A program made the translations under genes and the position numbers. A stretch of 64,000 bases of DNA from an uncultured Paracoccaceae bacterium (GTDB taxonomy: Bacteria; Pseudomonadota; Alphaproteobacteria; Rhodobacterales; Rhodobacteraceae), in contig CANLVD010000002.1 in NCBI GenBank assembly GCA_947494445.1, positions 186,001-250,000 on the forward strand. Direction: 5' to 3'. Positions 17,017 to 26,984 of this stretch are shown here, one piece after another; the stretch's first letter is position 1, and the number at the start of each line of letters is the position of its first letter. The notes under the pieces were generated by a model. The model saw only the letters and a program-made list of their open reading frames with translations. It ran no database searches and was not told the DNA's origin.

Positions 17017-17916
17017 ATGTCTTTCTTTGAAATCATCGATCCCGCTTTCGGCAAGTTCGTGATGGGCAATGCCCCGGTCAAACAGCTTGCCACCGGTTTT
17101 GACTGGGTCGAGGGACCGGTTTGGTTCGGCGATGCCAATTGCCTGCTTTTCTCGGACATTCCCAACAACCGGATCATGCGCTGGACGCCGGGCACCGGGA
17201 TTTCGATCTTCCGGGAGCCGTCGAATTTCTCCAATGGGCACACCCGCGACCGACAAGGTCGTCTTGTGTCATGCGAACATGGCGGGCGTCGGGTTACGAG
17301 GACCGAACTTGACGGCAGCATCACGGTGATCGCTGACAGTTTTGACGGAAAACGGTTGAACTCACCCAATGATGTCGTTGTGAAGTCCGATGGATCCATT
17401 TGGTTCACCGATCCGCACTACGGGATCATGACCAACTATGAGGGGTTTCAGGCGGAACAGGAACTGCCCTGCAACCTGTACCGAGTGGATCCCCAAAATG
17501 GTGAGATGCAGGTGATGGTGGGCGACGGGAACTGTCCCAATGGCCTGGCCTTTTCCCCCGATGAAAGCCTGCTTTACATGGCAGATACGGGGCGGATGTT
17601 TTCGGATGATCCACAGCATATTCGCGTATTTGACGTCTCCGAGACCTCTCTGTCAGGTGGAGATGTATTCCATGTGATCGCACCGGGCTGCGCCGATGGC
17701 ATGCGTCTGGACATTGACGGGAACCTCTGGTCATCGGCAGCAGATGGCGTACATTGCATCGCACCGGAGGGGCATCTGATGGGCAAGATACTGGTGCCTG
17801 AAGTTGTTTCGAACATCTGTTTCGGCGGGCGCGGATTGCACCAGTTGTTCATCACCGCAACGACGTCGGTCTATGCTGTGTCGCTCAACCGGGCTGGCAT
17901 ATCACCCACGGGCTAG
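17017..17916 (+). CDS. SMP-30/gluconolactonase family protein
   Basis: 299 residues, a six-bladed beta-propeller of the SMP-30/lactonase family. Candidate metal and active-site residues are seen in the expected blades: Glu in WVEGPVWF (about residue 32), Asn in LNSPNDVVV, and Asn/Asp in CPNGLAFSPDESLLYMADT. Such enzymes open sugar lactones. AGGAA precedes the ATG. It ends in a four-base convergent overlap with era. Together with the importer it suggests oxidative sugar catabolism, though the substrate is not determined. Confidence 0.87.
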   Translation: MSFFEIIDPAFGKFVMGNAPVKQLATGFDWVEGPVWFGDANCLLFSDIPNNRIMRWTPGTGISIFREPSNFSNGHTRDRQGRLVSCEHGGRRVTRTELDGSITVIADSFDGKRLNSPNDVVVKSDGSIWFTDPHYGIMTNYEGFQAEQELPCNLYRVDPQNGEMQVMVGDGNCPNGLAFSPDESLLYMADTGRMFSDDPQHIRVFDVSETSLSGGDVFHVIAPGCADGMRLDIDGNLWSSAADGVHCIAPEGHLMGKILVPEVVSNICFGGRGLHQLFITATTSVYAVSLNRAGISPTG

Positions 17917-18827
17917 GTATTGCCGTCCTTGAATTCGAGACCCATTTCCGAGTAGCGCTCGGCCTCTTCCAGCCAGTTCTCGCGGACCTTGATCTGCAGG
18001 AACAGATGTACCTTGCGGCCCAGAAACTCCGTGATTTCTTCACGTGCGAGCATCGATATGGCCTTGATCGTCTCACCCTTGGGACCAAGAACGATGCCCT
18101 TGTGGCCCGAACGCGCAACATAGATCAGCTGATCGATCCGCACCGAGCCATCCTTGCGCTCGTCCCAGTTCTCGGTCTCGACAGTCAGTTGATAGGGCAG
18201 TTCCTGATGCAGGCGCAGCGTCAGCTTCTCACGCGTGATCTCAGCCGCGATCATCCGCATCGGCACATCGGCAATCTGGTCTTCGGGGTACAGCCATGGG
18301 CCGCTTGGCACTTCGCGCGCCAGCCATCCCCGAAGGTCATCAACACCAAAGCCCTTCTCGGCTGAAATCATGAAGGTCGCCTCGAAGTCATACAACTTGT
18401 TCAATTCAGCGCTCAACGCCAGCAGGCCATCGCTTTTGACACGGTCGATCTTATTGATTGCAAGCGCCACGGGACGCCCTCCGACACCATGGTCCTCAAG
18501 TCCTTCGATGATCGCCTTGACACCCTCTGTGATGCCGCGATGGGCTTCTACGAGCAACACCACAAGATCAGCATCGGCCGCACCAGACCATGCGGCTGTA
18601 ACCATGGCGCGGTCCAGTCTGCGCCGTGGGCGAAAAAGGCCCGGCGTGTCTACGAAAACGATCTGCGCGTCACCCTCAAGCGCCACGCCCCGGATGCGCG
18701 CGCGCGTGGTTTGCACCTTGTGGGTCACGATCGACACCTTGGCACCGACCATCCGGTTCAAAAGCGTGGACTTGCCTGCGTTAGGCTCTCCGATCAGGGC
18801 CACGAAGCCGCATCTTGTCTCAGTCAT
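17913..18827 (-). CDS. era: GTPase Era, 30S ribosome assembly factor
   Basis: 304 residues from the ATG at 18827, which overlaps rnc by eight bases. The longer frame upstream only reads through rnc. GTPase motifs: G1 GEPNAGKST (residues 13-21), G3 DTPGLF, G4 NKID, followed by the C-terminal KH RNA-binding domain ([19 protein letters not shown]). Era binds the 3' end of 16S rRNA during 30S maturation. The rnc-era order is conserved in Proteobacteria. Its stop overlaps the stop of the SMP-30 gene by four bases. Confidence 0.97.
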   Translation of the reverse strand: MTETRCGFVALIGEPNAGKSTLLNRMVGAKVSIVTHKVQTTRARIRGVALEGDAQIVFVDTPGLFRPRRRLDRAMVTAAWSGAADADLVVLLVEAHRGITEGVKAIIEGLEDHGVGGRPVALAINKIDRVKSDGLLALSAELNKLYDFEATFMISAEKGFGVDDLRGWLAREVPSGPWLYPEDQIADVPMRMIAAEITREKLTLRLHQELPYQLTVETENWDERKDGSVRIDQLIYVARSGHKGIVLGPKGETIKAISMLAREEITEFLGRKVHLFLQIKVRENWLEEAERYSEMGLEFKDGNT

Positions 18828-19512
18828 TCTCACTCTCCAGACGCTCCAGCAGACTTTCTGCGGCCAGTTGTTGGGCAGCCCGTTTCGAGGGTGCCTTGGC
18901 GGTTTCGCGCTCTCCTGATTGCAATTGCGCCTCGATGGTGAAAACCGGTGCATGGTCGGGACCACTGCGATCTATTTCGGCGTAGGTGGGGGGTGCCATA
19001 CCGCGTCCTTGCGCCCATTCCTGTAAAGCCGTCTTCGGGTCACGGGCATGGGCCTCGGCCTGGGTGATCCGATTGCCCCAGAGCCTGAGGATCAGCGCAC
19101 GCACGGTGCCGTACCCGCCATCCAGATAGACCGCCGCCAGAACCGCTTCCATTGCATCGCCAAGGATTGCCAGCTTGCGTCGGCCACCCGAGGCATTCTC
19201 GGACCGGCCCATCATCAGGGCCGCGCCCAGATCAAGACTGGCGGCGACATCGGCGCAGGCCTCTTTGCGGACCAGTGCGTTGAACCGCGGTGCGAGCGTT
19301 CCCTCTGATGCCTCCTCATCGGCTTCCAGCAAAGCCTCTGCCATGACCAGCCCCAGTACCCGGTCACCCAGAAACTCCATCCGCTGATTGTCCGAGCGCA
19401 CAGGCGTGGACAGTGAGGCATGGGTCAGTGCCTCGACCAGAAGATCGGGGTTGCGAAACTCATACCCCAGACGGTCCTGAAAATCCTGTTGCTTTGCGTT
19501 CAGCTTGGCCAA
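18820..19512 (-). CDS. rnc: Ribonuclease III
   Basis: 230 residues. The RNase III signature [15 protein letters not shown] carries the metal-binding Glu46 and Asp50; the second acidic pair lies in [21 protein letters not shown]-terminal double-stranded RNA-binding domain (about 160-228) is present. It processes rRNA precursors and structured RNAs. The start is a TTG at 19512 preceded by AGGGGG; no ATG gives the normal head length. It is flanked by lepB and era in the usual order. Confidence 0.96.
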   Translation of the reverse strand: MAKLNAKQQDFQDRLGYEFRNPDLLVEALTHASLSTPVRSDNQRMEFLGDRVLGLVMAEALLEADEEASEGTLAPRFNALVRKEACADVAASLDLGAALMMGRSENASGGRRKLAILGDAMEAVLAAVYLDGGYGTVRALILRLWGNRITQAEAHARDPKTALQEWAQGRGMAPPTYAEIDRSGPDHAPVFTIEAQLQSGERETAKAPSKRAAQQLAAESLLERLESEND

Positions 19513-19534
19513 CCCGGCCCCCTATGACAGCCGG

Positions 19535-20344
19535 TCAGTTCACAGCCTTGAAGAACCGGTCAGACCGCCAGGTCCAGAAAAAGAACAATGACTTGCCAGC
19601 GCTTGAGAACATGATCCGGTCAGCCCGTCCCACGATGTCTTCCAGCGGCACATAGCCCACGCCACGGGCTGCAAGTGGCCAGCGGCTGTCCAGTGAGTTG
19701 TCGCGGTTATCACCCATGAAGAAGAAGTGATCTTCGGGAACGATGAATTCCTCGGTGTTGTCCTTGATCGCATCCGTGATGTTCAGGGTCTTGTGCTCCA
19801 CCCCATTTGGCAACGTCTCGGAGAATTGTTCCTTGAGGCAATCACCGCCCAGACCGACAGGCGAGTTCACGCAATACGGCTTGCCACGCTCTGGCCCCTG
19901 CTCCTCATAGATTTCCGAGAACATGCCATCGGGGACGCGTTGAACCGGAGTGCCATTGAGGATGATCTGGCCGTTTTCGATCCTGAGGCGATCACCGGGC
20001 AGTCCAATCAGACGTTTGATATAGTCAACACCAAGCGTGGGGTGACGGAACACCACCACATCGCCCCGCTCAGGCATGCCACCCAGAAGACGGCCCTTCT
20101 TGTCCTCAAAACTGGAACACAGATTGAATCGGCCGAAAGCCGGACAAGACGCATAGGAATACCCATATGCGAATTTGTTCACGAAGAGGAAATCTCCGAT
20201 CAGAAGCGTTGGCTTCATGGATGAAGACGGGATCCAGAACGGCTGAAAGATCAGGGACCGGATGATGCCTGCCAGCAGAAGCGCATAGACAACCGTCTTG
20301 ATGAACTCGCCGAACCCGCCGCCGGATTTCGTTTTCGTGGCCAT
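19535..20344 (-). CDS. lepB: Signal peptidase I
   Basis: 269 residues. One N-terminal membrane helix (about 15-34) leads into the catalytic Ser42 of PSSSMKPTL. The general-base lysine lies in DYIKRLIGLPGD, and the last signature GDNRDNSLDSR is complete. It removes signal peptides from exported proteins on the outer face of the inner membrane. The cysteine pair CPAFGRFNLC (about residues 64-73) is an insertion I recall from alphaproteobacterial LepB. Standard place upstream of rnc. Confidence 0.96.
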   Translation of the reverse strand: MATKTKSGGGFGEFIKTVVYALLLAGIIRSLIFQPFWIPSSSMKPTLLIGDFLFVNKFAYGYSYASCPAFGRFNLCSSFEDKKGRLLGGMPERGDVVVFRHPTLGVDYIKRLIGLPGDRLRIENGQIILNGTPVQRVPDGMFSEIYEEQGPERGKPYCVNSPVGLGGDCLKEQFSETLPNGVEHKTLNITDAIKDNTEEFIVPEDHFFFMGDNRDNSLDSRWPLAARGVGYVPLEDIVGRADRIMFSSAGKSLFFFWTWRSDRFFKAVN

Positions 20345-20408
20345 GCCTGCCTGCCTTACCTGATCGCGTCTTTTGATTGCCCGCTTGTGGCGCTTGGGGG
20401 GATAGCTG

Positions 20409-20813
20409 TCAAGCTTGGCGCGGACGTGCCTCGATCACAACGAAGGCCTGAGCCCAAGGGTGATCGTCGGTCAATGTGACATGGATGATGGCTTCATGCC
20501 CCTCGGGCGTCATTTCGGCCAGACGTTCCGCTGCCCAGCCCGTAACCGCCATCACCGGCTGGCCGGTGCGCAGATTGCTGACCGCCATGTCTTTCCAGGC
20601 AATGCCCATGCGCAACCCGGTGCCCAGCGCCTTCGAGCAGGCCTCCTTCGCGGCCCAGCGTTTTGCGTAAGTGCCAGCCGTGTCTGCCTGCCGTTCAGCT
20701 TTGCGCTGCTCGATGTCGGTGAAAACGCGATTGCGAAACCGATCGCCAAAACGCTCAAGCGTCCCTTCGATGCGTTCGATGTTGCACAGGTCCGTGCCTA
20801 TTCCCAGGATCAT
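20409..20813 (-). CDS. acpS: Holo-(acyl-carrier-protein) synthase
   Basis: 134 residues. Metal-binding Asp8 in [16 protein letters not shown] and the second signature [16 protein letters not shown] (about residues 50-65) are both intact. The enzyme moves 4'-phosphopantetheine from CoA onto acyl carrier protein. It is located between pdxJ and lepB, the normal alphaproteobacterial neighbourhood, and starts 14 bases after pdxJ ends. Confidence 0.96.
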   Translation of the reverse strand: MILGIGTDLCNIERIEGTLERFGDRFRNRVFTDIEQRKAERQADTAGTYAKRWAAKEACSKALGTGLRMGIAWKDMAVSNLRTGQPVMAVTGWAAERLAEMTPEGHEAIIHVTLTDDHPWAQAFVVIEARPRQA

Positions 20814-20827
20814 CGTGGCATTCCGGT

Positions 20828-21592
20828 TCAGGCCACACCCTGGCCAGAGGCCTCCTGCCGTGCCTCATCCATCAGCCCCCGCATCCGCCGGATCGCAGAA
20901 TCCAGGCCTGAGAATATTGCCTCTCCGACCAGGAAATGACCGATGTTTAATTCCACCAGTTGCGGGATCGCCGCAATAGGTTTGACACAATCATAGGTCA
21001 GACCGTGGCCTGCATGCACCTCAAGCCCCAGATCCTCGGCAAAGGCTGCCATGTCCTGCAGCTTGGCAAGCTCGGCGTCGCGCACGTCAAATCGGCCTTC
21101 GGCATGGGCGTCGCAATAGGCGCCTGTGTGCAATTCGATTACAGGTGCGCCAATGCGATGAGCCGCCTCGATCTGGCGCTGATCCGCTGCAATGAAGATC
21201 GACACCCGGCAGCCCGCGTCACGCAAGGGCGCTATGAAACCGGCCAGAGAGTTCTCCTCCCGCGCCACTTCAAGACCACCTTCTGTTGTCCGCTCTTCGC
21301 GCTTTTCCGGCACGATGCAAACCGCGTGCGGTCGGTGACGCAGCGCAATCGCCTGCATCTCAGCCGTAGCTGCCATTTCGAAATTCAGGGGCAGGCTGAG
21401 ATTTTCCATAAGCCCGTCAATGTCGCCGTCAGTGATATGCCGGCGGTCTTCGCGCAGATGGGCCGTGATGCCATCCGCCCCTGCGATTTCCGCCATCTTG
21501 GCCGCACGCACGGGATCAGGGGTCGCACCTCCTCGTGCATTGCGAACGGTGGCCACGTGGTCGATGTTCACGCCCAGTCTCAAACGGGTCAT
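20828..21592 (-). CDS. pdxJ: Pyridoxine 5'-phosphate synthase
   Basis: 254 residues from the ATG at 21592, where the conserved head [19 protein letters not shown] begins. The longer frame from 21784 lies inside the DUF2062 gene. A TIM barrel with [24 protein letters not shown] and [10 protein letters not shown] is seen. It condenses 3-amino-1-phosphohydroxyacetone with deoxyxylulose phosphate to make vitamin B6. It overlaps the DUF2062 gene by four bases, so they are coupled. Confidence 0.96.
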   Translation of the reverse strand: MTRLRLGVNIDHVATVRNARGGATPDPVRAAKMAEIAGADGITAHLREDRRHITDGDIDGLMENLSLPLNFEMAATAEMQAIALRHRPHAVCIVPEKREERTTEGGLEVAREENSLAGFIAPLRDAGCRVSIFIAADQRQIEAAHRIGAPVIELHTGAYCDAHAEGRFDVRDAELAKLQDMAAFAEDLGLEVHAGHGLTYDCVKPIAAIPQLVELNIGHFLVGEAIFSGLDSAIRRMRGLMDEARQEASGQGVA

Positions 21593-22245
21593 GGCAAATC
21601 TCCTTCCAAACGTCGTTTCGCACCGCGCGGGCTGCGCATTTTCAGAGCACGCGCCTTCAATCTGCTTTTGCGGCGTGCCTGATAGGCAGCAACCAGAGGC
21701 CGCGCGAGGGTGTATGTCGCGGCACCTGCCACCACACCTGGCACCAGCCCCCCCACAAGATAGGGTAAAAACACCTGAAACCAAAAGTCGACAAGCTGAT
21801 CCCAGGCCGATGGTCCGAATCCCAGGACCGCCTTGGTCGATTGCCAGATGCCCAGAAATGCGTTTGCAAACGCCTCTTTCAACGCACCAAACCCTTCGGT
21901 CTTGTCATCACCGCCCAAAATCTTGCGTCCCACTGTCATGGAAACAGCCGCAATGAACGGAAATGTCAGTGGGTTGCCGAAGAACGTTCCGAAGCAGGAG
22001 GCCAGAATGTTGGCCCTTAGGATGCGCGCGGCAAAAATTGCGAGAATGAAGTGAAGCCCGAAAAACGGAGAGAAGGACGCAAACACTCCGCAGGCCAGCC
22101 CAAGCGAAATGCGATGCGGCGTGTCAGGCAGGCGTTTCAGCCTGTGTCCCATATACTCAATGGCGCGCCGCCAGCCGGTTCTGGGGAGAACGAAGGCTCT
22201 GACCTTCTCCCAAACCGAGGGTTTTACGCGCCTCTTGAAGACCAT
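21589..22245 (-). CDS. DUF2062 domain membrane protein
   Basis: 218 residues. A basic head (about 1-40) is followed by three to four hydrophobic segments. [20 protein letters not shown] and [16 protein letters not shown] are the DUF2062 family hallmark. The tail is strongly basic ([18 protein letters not shown]). Function unknown. It lies between rsh and pdxJ in the same transcription unit. Confidence 0.85.
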   Translation of the reverse strand: MVFKRRVKPSVWEKVRAFVLPRTGWRRAIEYMGHRLKRLPDTPHRISLGLACGVFASFSPFFGLHFILAIFAARILRANILASCFGTFFGNPLTFPFIAAVSMTVGRKILGGDDKTEGFGALKEAFANAFLGIWQSTKAVLGFGPSAWDQLVDFWFQVFLPYLVGGLVPGVVAGAATYTLARPLVAAYQARRKSRLKARALKMRSPRGAKRRLEGDLP

Positions 22246-22338
22246 GGTTGGAAATTCACCTTCTGCCGGTCACACGACGACCGGGCCTTTTGCACATCTA
22301 GTTCACGACAGACCGATCGTCACCCCTTTATTGTGGGC

Positions 22339-24507
22339 TTATGATGGCACTGCCGAGAAGCCTCTGAACCGCGTTACTTCGGCCACATCCGAATCGGCCT
22401 CAATCGCGGTGGACACATTGTGCAGATGTCCCATGTCCCGCACTTCGATATCAATAACGACCCGGAAGAAATCCGGTTTACGCTCCGTAAAGACGATGTC
22501 GTTGATGTTGGCACGCTGCTCGCCGATCAGAGTGCAAATCCGCCCCAGAACACCAGCGTCATTGGCCATCGCAACCTCCAGCACCGCCAGATGAGCGGTG
22601 CGGCTGGCGGCTTCGGTCCAGCGCAGATCGATCCACTTGTCGGCTTGGTCTTCCAACTCGGCAAGGATTGTACAATCGATGGCGTGCATTTCGACCCCGT
22701 ACCCCTTAACGGCCACGCCAACGATCCTTTCTCCGGGGATCGGCTGACAGCAAGGGGCAGGCATCGCGGTCTGGTTATCGCTCAGCCCCACGATTGTGGC
22801 GTCATCGGTCGCTTCGGGCGCGAAGCTTTCGGTCTCTGCCACCAGTTCGGGGTAGAGCGTTCGGATCAATTCCGCGCCAGTGACCTCGGCTGTACCGAGC
22901 TTGGCCAGCAATTCGTCACCCGAGGTGAGGCTCATCTGCTTGGCCGCCGTGCTAAGCGCCTTGTCGGTTGCCCTCTTGCCCACACGTTCCAGCGCCACCC
23001 GGGCAAGCTCGCGCCCAAGCCGGATATGGGCGGCGCGATGTTCCTCCCGCAATGAACGTCGGATCGCCGATTTTGCGCGCCCGGTGGTCACCATATCTTC
23101 CCAGCTTGGCTGCGGACGCTGCCCTTCGGCCCGGATGATCACGACCGATTGCCCGTTGCGCAGCCGGGTCCAGAGGGGAACCCGCTGCCCGTCAACCTTG
23201 GCACCAACACAACTGTCGCCAATGCGTGTATGGATCGCATAGGCAAAGTCAATCGGGGTTGCGCCCCGTGGCAGCTTGACCACCTCGCCCTTGGGGGTGA
23301 AGCAGAAGACCTGATCTGTGAACATCTCAAGTTTGACATGTTCCAGAAAATCGTTGGGGTTCTCAGCCGCCTCGAACCGCTCCGTCAACTGGTTCAGCCA
23401 GCGCAGTGGATCGACCACAAAAGGGTTTTCGAACCGCTCGCCATCCTTGTAGGACCAATGTGCAGCAACGCCCGTTTCAGCCACCGCATGCATTGCGCGT
23501 GTCCGGATCTGGATCTCAACCCGTTTGGCCGAGCGCCCGGAGACAGTTGTGTGGATCGAGCGATAGCCGTTTGATTTCGGCTGACTGATATAATCCTTGA
23601 ACCGTCCCGGCACGGCGGCCCACCGTTGGTGCACAGCACCCAGCGCCAGATAAACATCCCTTACATCCTGCGTAATGATGCGAAACCCGTAGATGTCGGA
23701 CAGACGTCCAAAGGGCTCGTGCTTTTCCTCCATCTTGCGCCAGATCGAATAGGGTTTCTTCTCGCGTCCGACGACATTGGCCTCGATCCCATAGGGTGCG
23801 AGCGCTTCGCGTATGTCCTGAGTGATCTTGGGGATCAGATCACCGGTCTCGTTGCGCAACGAGATGAACCGCCGCAAAAGTGACTGACGCGCATCGGGGT
23901 TCAGGATCTTGAAGCCGATATCCTCAAGCTCTTCCCTGATCGACTGCATGCCCATGCGCCCGGCAAGCGGCGCATAGATGTCCATGGTCTCACGGGCCTT
24001 GCGCTGCTGCTTTTCCATCGCAAGAAACTTGATGGTGCGCATGTTGTGCAACCGGTCGGCCAGCTTGACCACGATGACCCGAAGATCCTTGGACATGGCC
24101 AGAAGCAGTTTGCGGAAATTTTCCGCCTGCTTGGTTTCAACCGAGCTCAACTCCAGATTGGTCAGCTTAGTGACGCCATCGACGAGGATTGCGATCTCTT
24201 CGCCGAATTCGGCTTTCACGGTGGAAAAGCTGCGGCCCGTGTCCTCGATCGTGTCATGCAGCAAAGCCGTGACAATGGACGCATCATCAAGCTGCTGTTC
24301 GGCCAGAATGGTGGCAACGGCCACTGGGTGGGTAAAGTAAGGCTCGCCTGACGTGCGTGTCTGTCCCGCATGCGCCTCCTCGCCGAAGGCATAGGCACGG
24401 CGGATCATGTCGCTGTCGGATTGCGGGTTGTAGGCCTTCAGAAGCGCTGCAAGCTGATCCGCGGTGACCATGCCCGATGGGTCATCAAAGCCAGCCACCA
24501 CAGTCAT
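22339..24507 (-). CDS. rsh: Bifunctional (p)ppGpp synthetase/hydrolase, RelA/SpoT homologue
   Basis: 722 residues with the full Rsh order. The HD hydrolase domain (HTHP-type start EPYFTHPVAVA, then LLHDTIEDTG) comes first. The synthetase domain follows, with the RFKD motif typical of bifunctional enzymes and SNGYRSIHTTVSG. Then come TGS (about 385-445) and C-terminal ACT (about 645-720). It makes and degrades (p)ppGpp under starvation. The ATG at 24507 lies ten bases from rpoZ; an internal ATG at 24471 (MVTADQLAALL) would match the head of many homologues. It is likely the only long Rsh of the cell, as is usual in this class. Confidence 0.95.
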   Translation of the reverse strand: MTVVAGFDDPSGMVTADQLAALLKAYNPQSDSDMIRRAYAFGEEAHAGQTRTSGEPYFTHPVAVATILAEQQLDDASIVTALLHDTIEDTGRSFSTVKAEFGEEIAILVDGVTKLTNLELSSVETKQAENFRKLLLAMSKDLRVIVVKLADRLHNMRTIKFLAMEKQQRKARETMDIYAPLAGRMGMQSIREELEDIGFKILNPDARQSLLRRFISLRNETGDLIPKITQDIREALAPYGIEANVVGREKKPYSIWRKMEEKHEPFGRLSDIYGFRIITQDVRDVYLALGAVHQRWAAVPGRFKDYISQPKSNGYRSIHTTVSGRSAKRVEIQIRTRAMHAVAETGVAAHWSYKDGERFENPFVVDPLRWLNQLTERFEAAENPNDFLEHVKLEMFTDQVFCFTPKGEVVKLPRGATPIDFAYAIHTRIGDSCVGAKVDGQRVPLWTRLRNGQSVVIIRAEGQRPQPSWEDMVTTGRAKSAIRRSLREEHRAAHIRLGRELARVALERVGKRATDKALSTAAKQMSLTSGDELLAKLGTAEVTGAELIRTLYPELVAETESFAPEATDDATIVGLSDNQTAMPAPCCQPIPGERIVGVAVKGYGVEMHAIDCTILAELEDQADKWIDLRWTEAASRTAHLAVLEVAMANDAGVLGRICTLIGEQRANINDIVFTERKPDFFRVVIDIEVRDMGHLHNVSTAIEADSDVAEVTRFRGFSAVPS

Positions 24508-24517
24508 GTCATCAGCC

Positions 24518-24871
24518 TCAGCTTTCGCCTTGCGCCTCCATCAGGGCGCGCAGCAGTTTTTCTTCGGACATATCATCTTCTGGCGGCTTGGGCGCATCAT
24601 GGCCCATGAGCAATGCCATTGCGTCTTCTTCCGGCTCATCGACCTCGATCTGACGCTGATGGCTCTCGACTGCGCTTTCGCGCAGTTGATCTGCGGTCAG
24701 GGTCTCGTCGGCGATTTCGCGCAGGGCGACGACCGGGTTCTTGTCCTTGTCCCGCTCGACCGTCAAAGGCGCGCCAGAGCTCAGCTCGCGTGCCCGGTGG
24801 GCAGCCAGCATCACCAACTCGAAACGGTTGGGAACCTTGTCAACGCAATCTTCAACTGTGACCCGTGCCAT
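24518..24871 (-). CDS. rpoZ: RNA polymerase omega subunit
   Basis: 117 residues. [22 protein letters not shown] and the helix [11 protein letters not shown] are the conserved omega core. The acidic tail (about 75-117, with [10 protein letters not shown]) is variable in alphaproteobacteria. Omega helps assemble beta-prime into the polymerase and forms a ppGpp site, and it commonly sits next to rsh, as here. First gene of the leftward run to era. Confidence 0.95.
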   Translation of the reverse strand: MARVTVEDCVDKVPNRFELVMLAAHRARELSSGAPLTVERDKDKNPVVALREIADETLTADQLRESAVESHQRQIEVDEPEEDAMALLMGHDAPKPPEDDMSEEKLLRALMEAQGES

Positions 24872-24951
24872 GCATCATGCTCCGTCTGGGATGTGGAGAA
24901 AGGTGACAGATACCCATCTGTCTGGGCAATTGCAACCCATTAAAGCAGTAT

Positions 24952-25542
24952 TTAAAGGCTCCCGGATCCATCCGGGCGTGGCACGTCAAGGGCGAATATT
25001 CCCTCCAGCGCCGAGGTTGGCAAGGCCTTCAGCATCTCCGCTACACTCAGGCCAAGAACAGGATGACGCCAGTCCGGACTGACATCATCAAATGGCATCA
25101 GAACAAAGCCACGTTCGTGCAATCTTGGATGAGGCAGGATCAGTTCCGGTGGAGCCTCCTGCCTTTGCAGCTCAGGCGTCAATTGCATCCAGTCCTGTAG
25201 AACTGACAGATTCGGAGTGATCCAGTTTCCCACAGCCAGCAGGTCCAGATCCAGCCCACGTGCTTCCCATCGCGCCTTGCGCATGCGACCAAACAGCGCC
25301 TCGACCTCGTGCAAAATTGCCAGAACCTCGCCAGCCGGCAGATCGGTTTCGAAAACCGCAACCGCATTGGCAAAATCAGGGCCTGCACCTGCCGGAAACG
25401 CCGGTGTGCTAAATATCCGGCTGGACGCCTTGAAAAGCAGCCCACGCCTGCCCAACTCGCCTATAGATGCAGTGACGGTCTGCCAGGGCTGGGAGCCGTT
25501 GACGGGCAAATTACCGCCTATGGAAACATAATGTTCAGTCAC
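24952..25542 (-). CDS. folK: 2-amino-4-hydroxy-6-hydroxymethyldihydropteridine diphosphokinase
   Basis: 196 residues, the usual HPPK fold: VSIGGNLPVNG at the start, NAVAVFETDL, and the signature RWEARGLDLDLLAVGN with its two metal-binding aspartates. LILPHPRLHERGFVLMPFDD completes the active site. It pyrophosphorylates the pterin in folate synthesis. The start is GTG at 25542, with GGAAGG five bases upstream. Divergent from the NYN-domain gene; 80 bases separate it from rpoZ, so it may have its own promoter. Confidence 0.94.
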   Translation of the reverse strand: MTEHYVSIGGNLPVNGSQPWQTVTASIGELGRRGLLFKASSRIFSTPAFPAGAGPDFANAVAVFETDLPAGEVLAILHEVEALFGRMRKARWEARGLDLDLLAVGNWITPNLSVLQDWMQLTPELQRQEAPPELILPHPRLHERGFVLMPFDDVSPDWRHPVLGLSVAEMLKALPTSALEGIFALDVPRPDGSGSL

Positions 25543-25672
25543 TGGAACCTTCCGTTAAGGACTTTGGGGCTTTCCCTAGGCCCAAAGACGCTGTAACACG
25601 CCTTGCGGTCGAAGTTTTGCCACTGACACTGTTCTTAATGAGTTGCGATCGCCTAACCAATAGGAACCCCGA

Positions 25673-26227
25673 ATGTTCTACAGAGATGAGCGTCTTGCTC
25701 TGTTCATTGACGGGTCAAACCTCTATGCCGCCGCCAAGGCCCTGGGATTTGACATCGACTACAAGCTGCTGCGAACCGAATTCATGCGACGCGGCAAACT
25801 TGTCAGAGCGTTTTACTATACAGCCTTGCTTGAGAATGACGAATATTCCCCCATTCGTCCTCTGGTTGACTGGCTGAACTACAACGGCTTCACGATGGTG
25901 ACCAAACCGGCCAAGGAATTCACAGATTCGATGGGACGGCGCAAGGTCAAGGGCAACATGGACATCGAACTGGCTGTGGACGCGATGGAAATCGCGCCGC
26001 ATGTCGATCACATCGTTCTGTTTTCCGGCGATGGCGATTTCCGCCCGCTTGTTGAAAGCGTTCAGCGCCAGGGCGTGCGGGTATCGGTGGTGTCCACCAT
26101 TCGTTCCCAGCCTCCGATGATTGCGGACGAGTTGCGCAGACAATGCGACAATTTCATCGAGCTGGAAGAGCTGCGCGATGTCATCGGTCGCCCGCCGCGT
26201 GAAGACATGGGCCAGTCGGACGACTGA
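25673..26227 (+). CDS. NYN domain protein, LabA/DUF88-like putative ribonuclease
   Basis: 184 residues. The PIN-like NYN fold carries acidic residues at the expected places: Asp in LFIDGSNLYAAAK (about residue 14), Asp in GNMDIELAVDAMEI and Asp pair in FSGDGDFRPLVESV. Family members are metal-dependent RNases or regulators (LabA, VPA0982). The tail EDMGQSDD is acidic. It is followed by a uracil-DNA glycosylase gene seven bases later. RNA target unknown. Confidence 0.88.
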   Translation: MFYRDERLALFIDGSNLYAAAKALGFDIDYKLLRTEFMRRGKLVRAFYYTALLENDEYSPIRPLVDWLNYNGFTMVTKPAKEFTDSMGRRKVKGNMDIELAVDAMEIAPHVDHIVLFSGDGDFRPLVESVQRQGVRVSVVSTIRSQPPMIADELRRQCDNFIELEELRDVIGRPPREDMGQSDD

Positions 26228-26234
26228 TCCAGCA

Positions 26235-26879
26235 ATGGCTTGTCCCCCCGAGCCAGAAAAAGACTGCCAGCTGTGTCCACGGCTGGTGTCTTATCGAGAA
26301 GACGTGGCCAAAACCCATCCGGACTGGTTCAATGGTGCTGTCCCCTCCTTCGGGGATGATAACGCGAAACTTCTGATCATGGGTCTTGCTCCGGGCGTGA
26401 CCGGGGCGAACCGGACCGGACGCCCGTTCACCGGAGACTACGCAGGCGATCTGCTGTATGCGACGCTCGCCAAATTCGGCTTCGCGAACGATAAGTTCGA
26501 CAAGCGCCCGGATGACGGGCTGGTCTTGTCAGAAACGATGGTCACTAACGCTGTTCGGTGTGTTCCACCCCAAAACAAACCGGTGGGTGCCGAAATCAAT
26601 GCCTGCCGTCCGTTCATGCTGTCGCGGCTTGAGGCATTGCCGCGGCTGAGCGCGATTGTCTGCCTTGGACGCATCGCCCATGACACATTGACCCGGGGTC
26701 TGGGCGCGCGGCTTGCGGCCCATCCTTTTGGCCATCAGGCCCAGCATCAGATCGGTTCCTACCGCCTGTTCGATAGCTACCACTGCTCGCGCTACAACAC
26801 CAACACCGGGCGCCTGACGCCCGAGATGTTCGAAGCGGTCTTTGCAGACGTCCATGATTTTCTCGCAGCGCAAGACTGA
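26235..26879 (+). CDS. Uracil-DNA glycosylase, type 5 (UdgB), iron-sulfur protein
   Basis: 214 residues from the ATG at 26235. Motif 1, GLAPGVTGANRTGRPFTGD (about 46-64), is that of family 5 enzymes, with no catalytic Asp or Asn of family 1. The second motif region reads YHCSRYNTNTGRLT, with Cys where HPS is usual. Cysteines C11 and C14 (CQLC) plus those in RCVPPQNKP and INACRP can hold a 4Fe-4S cluster. It removes uracil and hypoxanthine from DNA for base excision repair. Linked to the NYN gene by seven bases. Confidence 0.9.
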   Translation: MACPPEPEKDCQLCPRLVSYREDVAKTHPDWFNGAVPSFGDDNAKLLIMGLAPGVTGANRTGRPFTGDYAGDLLYATLAKFGFANDKFDKRPDDGLVLSETMVTNAVRCVPPQNKPVGAEINACRPFMLSRLEALPRLSAIVCLGRIAHDTLTRGLGARLAAHPFGHQAQHQIGSYRLFDSYHCSRYNTNTGRLTPEMFEAVFADVHDFLAAQD

Positions 26880-26937
26880 GTTTTCGCTTCGATTTTCCAT
26901 CAAATACTCATTTTAACGGCATGCCGCTCTTGCCAAC

Positions 26938-26956
26938 ATGTAATCATTGCTTACAT
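26938..26956. promoter_or_regulatory. Inverted repeat upstream of the DUF2461 gene
   Basis: ATGTAA and TTACAT flank TCATTGC, 28 bases before the start at 26985. This could be a regulator site; no nearby regulator gene explains it. Confidence 0.3.
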
Positions 26957-26984
26957 CACTCTAAACCAACAGAGAGCCATACCG

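Noticed and set aside
22420-23055. Open frame opposite the ACT/TGS region of rsh
   Set aside because: Shadow frame; the minus-strand gene has all family motifs.
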